From: Alphaproteobacteria bacterium
GTDB taxonomy: Bacteria; Pseudomonadota; Alphaproteobacteria; Rs-D84
Direction of reading: 5' to 3'
Length of the DNA: 41,556 bases
Assembly (NCBI GenBank): GCA_017466525.1
Contig: JAFTTY010000036.1
Coordinates: 1-41,556 of the forward strand
Every line of letters begins with the position of its first letter. Positions within the stretch are counted from its first letter, which is position 1. Of the stretch, positions 32,697 to 41,556 are shown piece by piece. The notes beneath the pieces were generated by a model. It saw only the letters and a list, made by a program, of their open reading frames with translations. It searched no databases and was not told the DNA's origin. The position numbers and the translations under genes are program-made.

Positions 32697-35477
32697 TTAT
32701 TTCCCCCACACGGTGTCGATTACATATTCTGCAACCAATGGCACGGATAGTTTTACAATATTTTCCATAAGCGATTTTATCTGAATTGCCATAAAATCTG
32801 CAACATCTGACGCACATTCAAAAACAATTTCATCGTGCACCTGCATAATCATGCAAATTTTATCGCGATTCGGTCGAATAATTTTTTCATCAATCACAAC
32901 AACCGCACGACGCATTAAATCAGCCTCGAACCCTTGAATTGGGGCATTAATCGCCGCACGCATCGCATACGCACGCAGGCGCGGATTTTTAACCTCTGGC
33001 AACTCAATCCTGCGCCCCCACGGGGTATAGACACACGCATTTTCCATGGCGAATTGTTTTGTGCGTTCTATATACTCTTTAACCTGGGGCAATCCTGCCA
33101 TATAAGAATTGATTATATTCTGGGCATCTGCACGCCCAACCCCCAATTGCCCGGCCAAACCAAACGATGAAATTCCATACACAATTGAAAAATTAACCGT
33201 TTTCGCCGCACGACGGGCATCACGTGGCACCGGTTCATTTGCCGGAATGTTAAAAATCTTGCGCGCAGTTTGCTCATGAATATCATCGCCATTATTAAAC
33301 GTTGCACGAAATGCGTCAACATTTGCAATATCCGCCAACAGACGCAACTGAATCTGGGAATAATCCACAGAAATCAAAACATGCCCAGGGGCGGCAACAA
33401 AACATTTTCGTATCTCTTCCCCCAGTGCCGTCTTAATCGGTATGTTTTGCAGGTTCGGATCACGACTGGACAGGCGTCCCGTATTCGTACTGGTCTGTAA
33501 ATATGTTGTATGGATTCGCCCATCGGACGCAATTTGTCGCGGCAACGTGTCCGCGTATGTGCCGGCCAACTTTGCAATAGAACGCCAATTTAAAATCTTT
33601 TCAACAATTGGATGTTCATCAATCAAATCATTTAAACTGGCGGCATCTGTTGAACGCTTTTTATTTGCAGTCAATCCCAATTCATCAAACAGGACAACGC
33701 CCAATTGTTTCGGACTGGCGATATTAAATTCATGCCCTGCCAAATCCCAAATCTCTTGCCCCAAGGATTGCAACTGATTATGAAATACAATCGATAATTG
33801 TTGCAATTTTGTCCGATCTGCCAAAACACCGTTACGTTCCATTTGCATTAAAATCGGCATCAATGGCAAATCACACGTTTCATACAATTGACGCAACCGA
33901 TTGTTCGAATCCAACTGGGGACGCATTAAATCATACAATGCACGACAAATACACGAATCTTCGGCGGCATACATACACGCATCATTTATAGCCAACGTAT
34001 CAAATCGCATATCTGCATCACGCGTTTTTGGCGGGAACAATGATGAAAACTTTATATTTTCATGCCCCAAATATTTTAACGCCAATTCATCCAGCCCATG
34101 TCCATGCAGCGCACCATGCAACGCGTACGACAATAACATTGTATCATCGATTGGACGAATCTTGGATGTATCCCAACCTTCGTTCTGCATAATATGCAAA
34201 TCATATTTCAAATTATGACCAATTTTAATAACATCTGGATTTATTAAAATCGGCCACAGCGCGTCATAAACCTGACCAATCGACAATTGATTTGGCGCAA
34301 TCGTATCACCACCGAACAAATCAGCCACACACACACGATGACGCACCGGGATATACGCCCCATGTTCATCATCAACCGCCAGCGATATACCAACAATTCT
34401 ATCAACCATCTGATTCAATCCGGTTGTTTCGGTATCAATCGCCAAAATCTTATCAACACGCGCCAAGAATTCGTTTAACTGCGCCACACTGATTATTGTT
34501 TCGCAATTTATTTTACGTTGCGTCGATTGCACATCAGACGCCACAACATCCGCACCCGGCATTTCACATGCATTTCCCGGGAATTCAAACAAAGTCGCAG
34601 GTTGCGTCACCGCTGAATCTTGTTCAGGGAACAATTTTTCAATTTTGGCAACCAACGAATTACTTTCAATTTTATTACGCACAAAATCAATTGCCCCGGC
34701 CGTATTAAACACAAACGGTGACAGTTTTAACCCACTTAAATCAACATCATCTTTTAAAGTCACCAACCGACGCGATATATATGCCATTTCACGATTATCA
34801 CGCAGCAAATTACGCGTACGTTCGTTCTTTACCGCATCCAAATTCGCATACAGGTTGTCCAACGAACCAAATTCATTAATTAGTTCCGCCGCTTTTTTGG
34901 GACCAATCCCCGGGACCCCCGGCACATTATCAGACGAATCGCCCATCAAAGATTGAACATCAACAACCTGATTTGGCCCAACATTAAACTTTTCCAAAAC
35001 CTGGGGTGCGCGTATTTCACGCCCCTTCATACCATCATATAAATAAACACAATCTGACACCAATTGCATCAAATCTTTATCGCTGGTTATTATGCGTGTC
35101 GCGTCAATACGGGTACAATTTGCCCGTGCCAACGTTGCGATAACATCGTCTGCCTCTACCCCCGGGACACACAACACCGGCATCCCCATGGCAACTAACC
35201 CCTCGCGCACCAACAGCCCCTGGGTTATCAAATCTGCCGGCGTTTCAGACCGGTTCATTTTATATTCTGGGTATATATCCTGACGAAATGTGATACGCGA
35301 CGCGTCAAAAACACAAACAAATTCGTCATCTGGGTTTGCCGCTGCTAAAATTGGCAACACCATATTCAGAAAACCATAAACCGCACCCGTCGGTGTTCCA
35401 TCTGTGCGTGTCAGACGGCTATGCACACCATAATAAGCCCGAAACAATAACGAATTACCATCAATCAGCGTCAGCAT
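32697..35477 (-). CDS. polA: DNA polymerase I
   Basis: A 926-residue enzyme for repair and Okazaki-fragment processing with all three domains. The 5' nuclease domain (1-290) holds DGNSLLFRAYYG and GVEADDVIATLA; the 3'-5' exonuclease shows AIDTETTGL (about 345), GHNLKYD and YAAEDS, so proofreading residues are kept; the polymerase domain shows SVDYSQIQLRLLADI (about 702) and VHDEIVFEC (about 880). Length is close to E. coli's 928. The ATG follows AGGATG. Convergent with the Cys-rich gene. Confidence 0.98.
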   Translation of the reverse strand: MLTLIDGNSLLFRAYYGVHSRLTRTDGTPTGAVYGFLNMVLPILAAANPDDEFVCVFDASRITFRQDIYPEYKMNRSETPADLITQGLLVREGLVAMGMPVLCVPGVEADDVIATLARANCTRIDATRIITSDKDLMQLVSDCVYLYDGMKGREIRAPQVLEKFNVGPNQVVDVQSLMGDSSDNVPGVPGIGPKKAAELINEFGSLDNLYANLDAVKNERTRNLLRDNREMAYISRRLVTLKDDVDLSGLKLSPFVFNTAGAIDFVRNKIESNSLVAKIEKLFPEQDSAVTQPATLFEFPGNACEMPGADVVASDVQSTQRKINCETIISVAQLNEFLARVDKILAIDTETTGLNQMVDRIVGISLAVDDEHGAYIPVRHRVCVADLFGGDTIAPNQLSIGQVYDALWPILINPDVIKIGHNLKYDLHIMQNEGWDTSKIRPIDDTMLLSYALHGALHGHGLDELALKYLGHENIKFSSLFPPKTRDADMRFDTLAINDACMYAAEDSCICRALYDLMRPQLDSNNRLRQLYETCDLPLMPILMQMERNGVLADRTKLQQLSIVFHNQLQSLGQEIWDLAGHEFNIASPKQLGVVLFDELGLTANKKRSTDAASLNDLIDEHPIVEKILNWRSIAKLAGTYADTLPRQIASDGRIHTTYLQTSTNTGRLSSRDPNLQNIPIKTALGEEIRKCFVAAPGHVLISVDYSQIQLRLLADIANVDAFRATFNNGDDIHEQTARKIFNIPANEPVPRDARRAAKTVNFSIVYGISSFGLAGQLGVGRADAQNIINSYMAGLPQVKEYIERTKQFAMENACVYTPWGRRIELPEVKNPRLRAYAMRAAINAPIQGFEADLMRRAVVVIDEKIIRPNRDKICMIMQVHDEIVFECASDVADFMAIQIKSLMENIVKLSVPLVAEYVIDTVWGK

Positions 35478-35504
35478 CTGTTTTCATCCTATACAGTAAA
35501 TTTA

Positions 35505-35521
35505 GGGGGCGTTTCGCCCCC
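35505..35521 (-). other. GC-rich hairpin after the OMP gene
   Basis: GGGGGCG/CGCCCCC (35505-35511 with 35515-35521) is a strong 7-bp stem with a 3-base loop, but no T run follows on either side. It may be a weak terminator or a processing stop between the OMP gene and polA. Confidence 0.45.
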
Positions 35522-35529
35522 CACCCTAA

Positions 35530-36069
35530 TTAAAACACATAGCGTAATTTTACACGTCCTTCGTATTGCAACATATCAGATTCTTTGCCTGCAATTTCAA
35601 TCATGTCTGGGACATACAGCGCACGACCTTCGACATCGATATTAAATGGAACGATTGGCAAATCCAACGTAATACCCAACATGCCCTGATATGCCATAGT
35701 ATCTTCTATATCAATACTGATATCTTTACTTGGTTCATACTTGCTATCAAACATATATCCAACACCGGCACCAATATATGGCTTTACCACTGGGATTGGC
35801 AATTTAAGATACGCATTCAAGAACCCCGTGTTCATTGAATAATTATCTGAATCTAAATAACTATATTCACCTTCGATACGAAAGATAGAAATATCTAAAC
35901 CCAAAACACCACCGTACGACTGGGCCGATTTTGATATATCATTATCGTCTGCAAAAATTGTATAACCGCCATAACCATATGTGCCACCAACATACAAACC
36001 AGCGTTCGCATTTGCACCAATAACCATAATTGACAACGCAGTCAAAATACCAAGTGATTTTATTTTCAT
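35530..36069 (-). CDS. Outer-membrane beta-barrel protein
   Basis: A 179-residue protein with signal peptide (MKIKSLGILTALSIMVIGANANA). The mature part alternates aromatic and hydrophobic residues in strands (GLYVGGTYGYGGYTIF, FRIEGEYSYLD, VKPYIGAGVGYMF, YQGMLGITLDL) and ends in RVKLRYVF, a terminal Phe, fitting an 8-stranded OmpA/OmpW-like barrel. The gene product is small and of unknown function. AAAGGAG precedes the ATG at 36069. It is divergent from pth. Confidence 0.85.
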   Translation of the reverse strand: MKIKSLGILTALSIMVIGANANAGLYVGGTYGYGGYTIFADDNDISKSAQSYGGVLGLDISIFRIEGEYSYLDSDNYSMNTGFLNAYLKLPIPVVKPYIGAGVGYMFDSKYEPSKDISIDIEDTMAYQGMLGITLDLPIVPFNIDVEGRALYVPDMIEIAGKESDMLQYEGRVKLRYVF

Positions 36070-36114
36070 GTTTTCTCCTTTCTGTGATATTATAATAAAA
36101 AAAGGGTATAGAAT

Positions 36115-36636
36115 ATGCAAGAAAATAAACCTGTTCTAATCGTTGGTTTGGGCAATCCTGGGGCCGAATACGCCCATACGCGTCATAATGTTGGATTCAT
36201 GGCAATTGATAATTTTGCAGACGATACCGCGACATGGAAACGCGAAAAAAACGCCCTAACAACACGTATGCAAATCAATGGCCATAATGTCATATTGGCA
36301 AAACCACAAACATATATGAACAACAGTGGCATTGCGGTCTTGGCCCTGATGACATTTTACAAGATACCATTGGAAAACCTGATTGTAATTCATGATGACA
36401 TGGACATTCCGGTTGGAAATTGCCGCAAAAAAATTGGTGGTGGCAGTGCCGGCCACAACGGGATTAAGTCTATTGATGCCAATGTTGGTCGCGAATATAA
36501 ACGTATTAGAATTGGCGTTGGGCACCCACGCGATTTTGACCTGCCGATGGCACCGGCAGACTGGGTACTGGGGAAATTTGGTCCACTGCAATTAAATGAA
36601 ATTATGCGTGTAATTTCAGAAATAAAATTGTTTTAA
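36115..36636 (+). CDS. pth: Peptidyl-tRNA hydrolase
   Basis: A 173-residue enzyme that recycles tRNA from dropped-off peptidyl-tRNA. GLGNPGAEYAHTRHNVGF (11-28; with the catalytic His), KPQTYMNNSG, IHDDMDIP and GGGSAGHNGIKSI are all present. Slightly short at the C-terminus, as the usual tail is missing. AAAGGG precedes the ATG. Convergent with the CorA-type gene after 7 bp. Confidence 0.95.
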   Translation: MQENKPVLIVGLGNPGAEYAHTRHNVGFMAIDNFADDTATWKREKNALTTRMQINGHNVILAKPQTYMNNSGIAVLALMTFYKIPLENLIVIHDDMDIPVGNCRKKIGGGSAGHNGIKSIDANVGREYKRIRIGVGHPRDFDLPMAPADWVLGKFGPLQLNEIMRVISEIKLF

Positions 36637-36643
36637 TGCGATT

Positions 36644-37528
36644 TTAAACAATTCTGCGTCTAATCGTACCAAATAAAGCAAACCCCAACAACAAAACCAT
36701 AATAAATATAAATATCGCAGTTGACGTTATATCGTATTCTGCAAATGGCAATTTCATATTCATGCCATAGTATCCAACAATAACAGTTGGCACAACCAAG
36801 ATAATATTCCACATGGTCAAACGATTAATGTTGGTATTAGAATCCATGTTAATAACACTTTCAAACGTTTCTTTGATAGATTTTAACATTTTGCTGTACG
36901 ATGTCACAACCTCGGTCGCCTGACCAAGTTCAATACGCGCATCTTCGGCCAATTCCAATGCATCATCCGTTTTAATAAAACCACGCATTTTTTCCAGTTT
37001 ATCCAACACAGTTACATTACCCTTGATACCCGCCATGTACAGGGTATAACTATTTTCAACCTCTAACAAATCCATCAATTCTTTTTTACGAATACGTTCT
37101 TGCAGCACACGTTTTGATGCCAAAACACGCTTATTTAATTCCTTTAACATGCGCAAATACGATTCCGCAATATAATACATGATATTCAATATAAATTCTT
37201 CGCGTGATGTCTTTTCAGATTTTTTAATTTTGTCCAACAAATCACACCGCTTGCGACATACGGTAATAACACGATTGGCAGACAAAATAATAGACAGCGG
37301 TTCTGTATGCCACAGCGTATCCGATTCGCGATTAATAATGGGGAAGCGAACAATTATAACCTTATAATCGTCTTCAACCTCTAATCGTGGCTGTTCATCT
37401 GGGTCCAAGATGTCAGATATCGTATCTTCGTCAATTTTGTATTTTGTTTGCAGTTTTTCAAAGTCTTCGTGGTCCGGATTGCCGACATTTACCCATGAAA
37501 AAGTCTTCAATTTTTCGGTCACAAACAT
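36644..37528 (-). CDS. corA: CorA-family magnesium/divalent-cation channel
   Basis: A 294-residue protein. The long N-terminal cytosolic part (helices, with DILDPDEQPRLEVEDDY and ILSANRVITVCRK) is followed by two membrane helices near the C-terminus. The signature YYGMNMKLP (G-M-N) stands at the end of the first helix, then FIFIMVLLLGFALF and a basic tail RRRIV. It forms a pentameric channel for Mg2+ (or Co2+/Ni2+). GGGGG precedes the ATG. Confidence 0.93.
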   Translation of the reverse strand: MFVTEKLKTFSWVNVGNPDHEDFEKLQTKYKIDEDTISDILDPDEQPRLEVEDDYKVIIVRFPIINRESDTLWHTEPLSIILSANRVITVCRKRCDLLDKIKKSEKTSREEFILNIMYYIAESYLRMLKELNKRVLASKRVLQERIRKKELMDLLEVENSYTLYMAGIKGNVTVLDKLEKMRGFIKTDDALELAEDARIELGQATEVVTSYSKMLKSIKETFESVINMDSNTNINRLTMWNIILVVPTVIVGYYGMNMKLPFAEYDITSTAIFIFIMVLLLGFALFGTIRRRIV

Positions 37529-37665
37529 GGCAATCCCCCTTATTTTTTACACACACAATGATACCCTAATTTTTTATATTTTGCAATATTTTCTGGGAAT
37601 AGAAATCTGTATATATTGCCCACAACACCTGATAAAATAAATTCAAAACCAAAGGATTCAATGCA

Positions 37666-38112
37666 ATGGCAACAAAGTTTGAAACAAACACCAATTCTTT
37701 TACAATATCGCACTACATTTTATTATTTTTGGTTGTCGTTATCTGTATCGGCGTAATTTCATGGGTTATCATCAAACGCCATAACACCACACCACAAAAC
37801 AACATAACCCCAACCATAACACACGTCAAAAACACAGATACATGTGTTCAACACGCGACAGACACAGTCGCCCAAATGTGGGCATACAATCCACGCCTGA
37901 TACCGCAAAAATATTGGCAAATTGCATCAGACTATCTAAACGAAACAATAACAACACGAACATATGGCATCTGCCAAGACGTTGCATTTACATGTCGGCC
38001 CGGTCAAAAACGAATCGAATGTGACCCGTGTGCAGTACCATCGGCGCGCGCCTATGCCCAAGACATGCAAACCGCAGACATGATTTCAGAAATTTGCCCA
38101 CGCGTAAACTAA
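37666..38112 (+). CDS. Single-span protein with Cys-containing periplasmic part, unknown
   Basis: A 148-residue protein with one membrane helix (YILLFLVVVICIGVISWVII, about 17-36), then an Asn/Thr-rich stretch and a C-terminal domain with Cys at about 60, 104, 111, 118, 121 and 145. The pattern CQDVAFTCRPGQKRIECDPC suggests a disulphide-bonded fold. I do not recognise it. AAAGGA precedes the ATG. It overlaps the convergent gene at 38109 by 4 bp. Confidence 0.65.
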   Translation: MATKFETNTNSFTISHYILLFLVVVICIGVISWVIIKRHNTTPQNNITPTITHVKNTDTCVQHATDTVAQMWAYNPRLIPQKYWQIASDYLNETITTRTYGICQDVAFTCRPGQKRIECDPCAVPSARAYAQDMQTADMISEICPRVN

Positions 38113-38891
38113 CGACGTTTGCCCAGTGACAACAATTGCTGCATTTTTTGAATCCAATATGGCGCATCTTCCTTGTTTAAAATCTTACGTAATTTCTCTT
38201 GATGTTCTGGGCAAAGAACCAAACATCCCGTATCAATTCCGCGTTGCGCACACCAATTCTTAAAAATTTTTTGCTTTTCGTATATCAAATCCAGTTCTGC
38301 CCTGGACAAAGATAAGTCATTGTGATGCGTCACAAATTCATAAATATCTTTTGGGTGTATCTGATAACCAACCCCCAGCAAGAACGACAACACAAATCCC
38401 CAATCGCGATGAACATCAAATCGATTCGCATAATCAAATTTAATACTTGGGTTTGCCGCCCAAATATATTGGGCATAATAATATGACGACCGCGCTGCAC
38501 CATCAATAATCTTTTCTGTACGCTTGGTCATACCACGCCTAATCCGTGGCAAACGCAATGCTAATTTATAAAAATATTCCAACCGATATGCATCACGAAT
38601 AATTTCTTCGCTCGTCAAACCAGGGATATAGTAATCATATGAAAACTTATAGGTTGTTTTATATCCATTATCACGCAAATTTTTATCCAAATTACGTGCA
38701 CTGGAACCCGTTTTCCCATACAAGGCAAACTGACTTTCTTCATATTCCTTGGGCGTAACACCGGTCAACAAATTACCATGTCCACCTGCCCCAATATTGA
38801 CAAAACAACTTTGCACCGGCCGATTTGAAAAATAATCCACCGTTTCCTTTAAATCTGCAACTGAAAATTTATCGCCATCTTTGATAATCAT
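38109..38891 (-). CDS. Orphan soluble protein, unknown
   Basis: A 260-residue protein, with many Tyr, Arg and Lys and no signal or membrane segment. It includes VNIGAGGHGNLLTGVTPKEYEE, FYKLALRLPRIRRGMTKRTEKI, a central HRDWGFVLSFLLGVGYQIHPKDIYEFVTHHNDL and basic C-terminus. I see no known catalytic motif. The ATG has no Shine-Dalgarno but follows a TATGTT -10 by 6 bp (TTGATT -35), so it is probably leaderless. Divergent from the WLS-repeat gene. Confidence 0.65.
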   Translation of the reverse strand: MIIKDGDKFSVADLKETVDYFSNRPVQSCFVNIGAGGHGNLLTGVTPKEYEESQFALYGKTGSSARNLDKNLRDNGYKTTYKFSYDYYIPGLTSEEIIRDAYRLEYFYKLALRLPRIRRGMTKRTEKIIDGAARSSYYYAQYIWAANPSIKFDYANRFDVHRDWGFVLSFLLGVGYQIHPKDIYEFVTHHNDLSLSRAELDLIYEKQKIFKNWCAQRGIDTGCLVLCPEHQEKLRKILNKEDAPYWIQKMQQLLSLGKRR

Positions 38892-38897
38892 GCGCGA

Positions 38898-38925
38898 AAC
38901 ATAACATATCGGCCAAATAAATCAA
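38898..38925 (-). promoter_or_regulatory. Promoter of the 260-residue orphan (leaderless design)
   Basis: TTGATT (38925-38920), 16 bp, TATGTT, then 6 bp to the ATG at 38891. Its -35 overlaps that of the divergent WLS-repeat gene. Confidence 0.5.
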
Positions 38926-38952
38926 GACAAAACCCATAAAATATGGTATAAT
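38924..38952 (+). promoter_or_regulatory. Promoter of the WLS-repeat gene
   Basis: AAGACA (38924-38929), a 17-bp spacer and TGG-TATAAT (38947-38952). The leader carries a strong AAGGGG. Confidence 0.6.
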
Positions 38953-38976
38953 AAACCCTCAGCAAGGGGTAACGTT

Positions 38977-40698
38977 ATGTCAGAACATGCCACACCAAAT
39001 TTTGAAATTTTACGGACTCAACTTGAAATAGAACGGAACAAACGGACCAAATTACTTGCCTTGGCAAAATCTGACCAAAATGCATCTAAAAGTTTTATTA
39101 GATATACCCAGCACATAATCAATATATGCGACGCATTAATAAATACCATCCACGATACAAAAGAATGGTTATCCGCATCAGATCTGATTCAAATTCCTGA
39201 ATTCCCAATCAAAGACAAACAAGCGATAAATATATTTCTAACAGAAAATAAGCAAAACTTATACCATTACCAGAAAAACGACGCCCTGCCCAACACAATA
39301 ATATCAAACGACGACATCGCAATATTTATTATGCTAACAGGGCTGCATGACATTAAACGCAGAATTTATGATATTGAAATGCCCCTGATACACCGCGATG
39401 CGGTAAATCACCTTATAGACTATACCAATACCATATTGAACAATTGGTTGACACCGGCGGACTTATTGAAAAACAAAGCATTAAACACGTATGACATAAA
39501 AGATATTAAACGCTTTTTAGACGATGCAAAACAATTTATGCCCAAAGACATACTTAAATTCCCATCAGAATACTATCTGAATAGGAATAACCTATACGAC
39601 TTCATACGATATGTGACCAAGGGAAAAACAGTGGAATGGCTATCCATTGATGACATCGTACAAACACACCCCCTATTTAAAGACTATAAAAAAATCGAAA
39701 TCTATGGTCTGCTGACCAATTGGCAAAAAACGGCCCCAAACGATGTACAAGAACGCCTGAATCCAAACAAGCGCTTTATACCAACATTGTGTTTACGTGC
39801 AACAAAGATTGACGACTTCGTAAAATTTATCACCGAACCGGAACAAGAAGCTGAAAATAATGCATCCACACAACAAAAAACACATGAACAAAAAACAAAA
39901 TGGCTGTCACCATCGAAGTTGAGCAAGGATAAAAATTTTCCATTAACAGATATAAAAACAATTAATCAAACCCTTGCCCGCGCCCAGGCATTAATGCCAA
40001 ACGACATACAATTCCAAAAAAACAAACGTGGCGAAATATCATTATGTCTGCGCTCTACGGCAAAGGCAACACTTGCCAACATGACAGAACTGCCACCATT
40101 GCCACAAAAAACATCACAATGGTTATCAACCACAGACCTAAGACAATTACCAAATATACAATTAAACCCACAAACAATCCGCGGTAAATTGGAAATGGCA
40201 CAACGCCTGATGCCAAATGACATTCGTTTTTTTCAAGCATATTCAACTACCGCCCTATGTCTGCGCGCAACCAAGGTAAATGAATTCTTAAAAATAACCA
40301 ACACAGAAAACATCCCGCCAAAAACATCCGAATGGCTATCAAACGTAGATTTGACAAAAGAGCCTGGCTTACATATAAAAAGTTCCCAAACAATCGGAAG
40401 CCTTTTGACCGAATTACAAACATACATGCCAGACCACATACAAATGCGTAAACCCAAAACCGGCATCGCATCATTATGCATACACAAAGACGCAAAAAAT
40501 AAATTAATATCTATCGCAAATGCCCAACAAATTAAACGGGCAAAAGATTCACAAAACGAATCAGGTAAACAAAAACACCTTGACAAACAAATGGACACTA
40601 TCGCCTGGGCATTGGCTGGCAAAAATGTCAACAACCCAGACACAGCAAACAAACTAATATTTGATATGTACGAAAAGCTACACTATGAAAACTATTAA
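38977..40698 (+). CDS. Protein with six tandem WLS repeats, unknown
   Basis: A 573-residue soluble protein with a repeated unit of 64-93 residues starting at Trp64, Trp157, Trp221, Trp309, Trp382 and Trp453. The unit begins WLS-x-x-D-L, continues with helices, then (K/R/A)-Q-x-x-MPNDI, and (in four copies) LCLRATK with F at the end. The N-terminus has a coiled coil (residues 10-30) and the C-terminus a helical IAWALAGKN segment. The spacing suggests tandem helix-turn-helix or winged-helix units, perhaps binding nucleic acid, but this is inference. I know no named family. AAGGGG precedes the ATG. Confidence 0.7.
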   Translation: MSEHATPNFEILRTQLEIERNKRTKLLALAKSDQNASKSFIRYTQHIINICDALINTIHDTKEWLSASDLIQIPEFPIKDKQAINIFLTENKQNLYHYQKNDALPNTIISNDDIAIFIMLTGLHDIKRRIYDIEMPLIHRDAVNHLIDYTNTILNNWLTPADLLKNKALNTYDIKDIKRFLDDAKQFMPKDILKFPSEYYLNRNNLYDFIRYVTKGKTVEWLSIDDIVQTHPLFKDYKKIEIYGLLTNWQKTAPNDVQERLNPNKRFIPTLCLRATKIDDFVKFITEPEQEAENNASTQQKTHEQKTKWLSPSKLSKDKNFPLTDIKTINQTLARAQALMPNDIQFQKNKRGEISLCLRSTAKATLANMTELPPLPQKTSQWLSTTDLRQLPNIQLNPQTIRGKLEMAQRLMPNDIRFFQAYSTTALCLRATKVNEFLKITNTENIPPKTSEWLSNVDLTKEPGLHIKSSQTIGSLLTELQTYMPDHIQMRKPKTGIASLCIHKDAKNKLISIANAQQIKRAKDSQNESGKQKHLDKQMDTIAWALAGKNVNNPDTANKLIFDMYEKLHYENY

Positions 40699-40722
40699 AA
40701 AACGGGCATAACGCCCGTTTTA
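40698..40722. terminator. Bidirectional terminator
   Basis: AAACGGGC/GCCCGTTT (40700-40707 with 40713-40720), loop ATAAC. It serves the WLS-repeat gene and the convergent acyltransferase. Confidence 0.8.
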
Positions 40723-41448
40723 TATTTCATTTTGAACATATCCATTCGCACCACACGCATCCCAATCAACACCCGTCTTGACAATACGTGCTGGATTACC
40801 CGCTAAAACAACACCGCCTTTGCCTGCATCAACGTCAAACTTACCACTAACAACACTACCCCAACCAACAATAGAATTATCTGGAATCTTTGTGTTTTTT
40901 AACAACGTCGCACACGCCCCAACCCAGACACGATTTCCTATGTTCATCTCGCCCACTTTGTTAATAATTTTCTTGGTTTGATAATCTAATATTGGATGCC
41001 CATCAGTATGATACAGCGTAATACCAAACGCAAACATGCAACCATCACCAATAACAATCGATGAATTTGAGTTATATGTAAAAACACTGACCTGTTCCAT
41101 ACCTACATTCTTTCCAATAACACAAGAACAATTATGAACAAAACCAAAGTTAGGATGCTCGCCCCCGCCAATCAATATACCCAAATTTCTTGCCACATAC
41201 AACCCAGGTTCAATAATCAACTTATTGTTATCACCAGAAATTTTTATACTTATTTTTCCACAAGTATTTGACGACAATTTACCTATTTTTACAAAATTAT
41301 TTTTTCCTGATATTTTAATACGCACAAACGCCAAATCTTCTACTGCAACATCTACATCATTATCAATTGATAATTTCTTAATATTTTCCACCCTTCTCAA
41401 ATGCCGTCTTTTTTCCTTACACTTTTGACGAAATTTTTCAAAAAACAT
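40720..41448 (-). CDS. Left-handed beta-helix (hexapeptide) acyltransferase
   Basis: A 242-residue protein. The N-terminal ~40 residues are basic and helical. Then follow hexapeptide-type repeats with I/V-G-x-x-x-x spacing (IVIGDGCMFAFGITLYHTDGHP, NIGNRVWVGACATLLKNTKI, DNSIVGWGSVVSGKF) and a C-terminal AGNPARIVK. The catalytic-type histidine is in YHTDGH. Such enzymes O- or N-acetylate sugars in capsule, O-antigen or glycan synthesis. The gene is AT-richer than its neighbours and lies 24 bp from tRNA-Pro. A horizontally acquired glycan locus may begin here; this is inference. Confidence 0.8.
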   Translation of the reverse strand: MFFEKFRQKCKEKRRHLRRVENIKKLSIDNDVDVAVEDLAFVRIKISGKNNFVKIGKLSSNTCGKISIKISGDNNKLIIEPGLYVARNLGILIGGGEHPNFGFVHNCSCVIGKNVGMEQVSVFTYNSNSSIVIGDGCMFAFGITLYHTDGHPILDYQTKKIINKVGEMNIGNRVWVGACATLLKNTKIPDNSIVGWGSVVSGKFDVDAGKGGVVLAGNPARIVKTGVDWDACGANGYVQNEI

Positions 41449-41472
41449 GACCTACACCCATTTGAAATTTTA

Positions 41473-41549
41473 TGGTCGGGGTGACAAGATTCGAACTTGC
41501 GACCCCTTGCACCCCATGCAAGTACTCTACCAGGCTGAGCTACACCCCG
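41473..41549 (-). tRNA. tRNA-Pro (anticodon GGG)
   Basis: A 77-nt tRNA with encoded CCA. Acceptor CGGGGTG pairs with CACCCCG; the D-arm contains AGCTCAGCCTGGTAGAG; the anticodon arm CTTGC-ATGGGGT-GCAAG gives GGG; the T-arm contains AGTTCGAATCT. The acyltransferase ATG is 24 bp downstream, so the two may be cotranscribed. Confidence 0.93.
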
Positions 41550-41556
41550 ACAACGC

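Overview
The window reads as a chromosomal segment of an AT-rich, Gram-negative, probably host-associated bacterium. Tightly packed housekeeping genes alternate with lineage-specific secreted and membrane proteins. Lipoproteins, an MsbA-type flippase, an outer-membrane barrel and a type V autotransporter show an outer membrane. Alphaproteobacteria (an uncultured gut-type lineage) is my best guess, but this is an inference from gene content; there is no 16S rRNA here.

Layout. 1-2.4 kb: the end of an ABC-F ATPase, an MFS transporter and grpE. 2.4-7 kb: tpiA, a PpiD/SurA-like periplasmic chaperone, a lone VirB11-type ATPase with a small charged protein, and two lipoproteins, one of which is a trigger-factor-like prolyl isomerase. 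7-11.5 kb: a TM2 protein, tRNA-Pro(TGG) with odd structured DNA beside it, a secreted Arg-rich/Cys protein overlapping an arginase-family enzyme, a kinase-like orphan, an overlapping gene pair with the architecture of phage spanins, and rpsU. 11.5-16.5 kb: tRNA-Ala, msbA, rho, a superinfection-immunity-like membrane protein, and eno. 16.5-21.7 kb: one giant autotransporter. 21.7-28.8 kb: an orphan, a MepM-like M23 peptidase, prmC, an Smr-domain gene, two tandem membrane-anchored M23 peptidases, htpX and tdk. 28.8-30.9 kb: tRNA-Arg, a small Cys protein, tRNA-Leu with a decayed tandem copy, rpmG, rplU and rpmA. 30.9-41.5 kb: dispersed palindromic repeats, a Cys-rich secreted protein with an InlB-type repeat, polA, an outer-membrane barrel, pth, a CorA-type transporter, orphans including a protein with six tandem WLS repeats, a hexapeptide acyltransferase and tRNA-Pro(GGG).

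How the genes work together. Envelope biogenesis dominates: PpiD-like and FKBP foldases, MsbA, three M23 peptidoglycan hydrolases, HtpX, an autotransporter, an OMP and several lipoproteins. The most unusual signals are: (i) a candidate chromosomal spanin pair (10831-11179) without visible phage structural genes; (ii) a recurring compact promoter design (TTGATT-like -35, 16-17 bp, TATAAT-like -10, 6-9 bp, ATG, no Shine-Dalgarno) that predicts leaderless mRNAs for about eight genes, several in back-to-back divergent pairs; (iii) the six-repeat WLS protein; (iv) tandem M23 paralogues whose first 117 bp are almost identical while the rest has diverged; and (v) tRNA-derived duplications. I saw no CRISPR array, transposase, integrase or rRNA gene.
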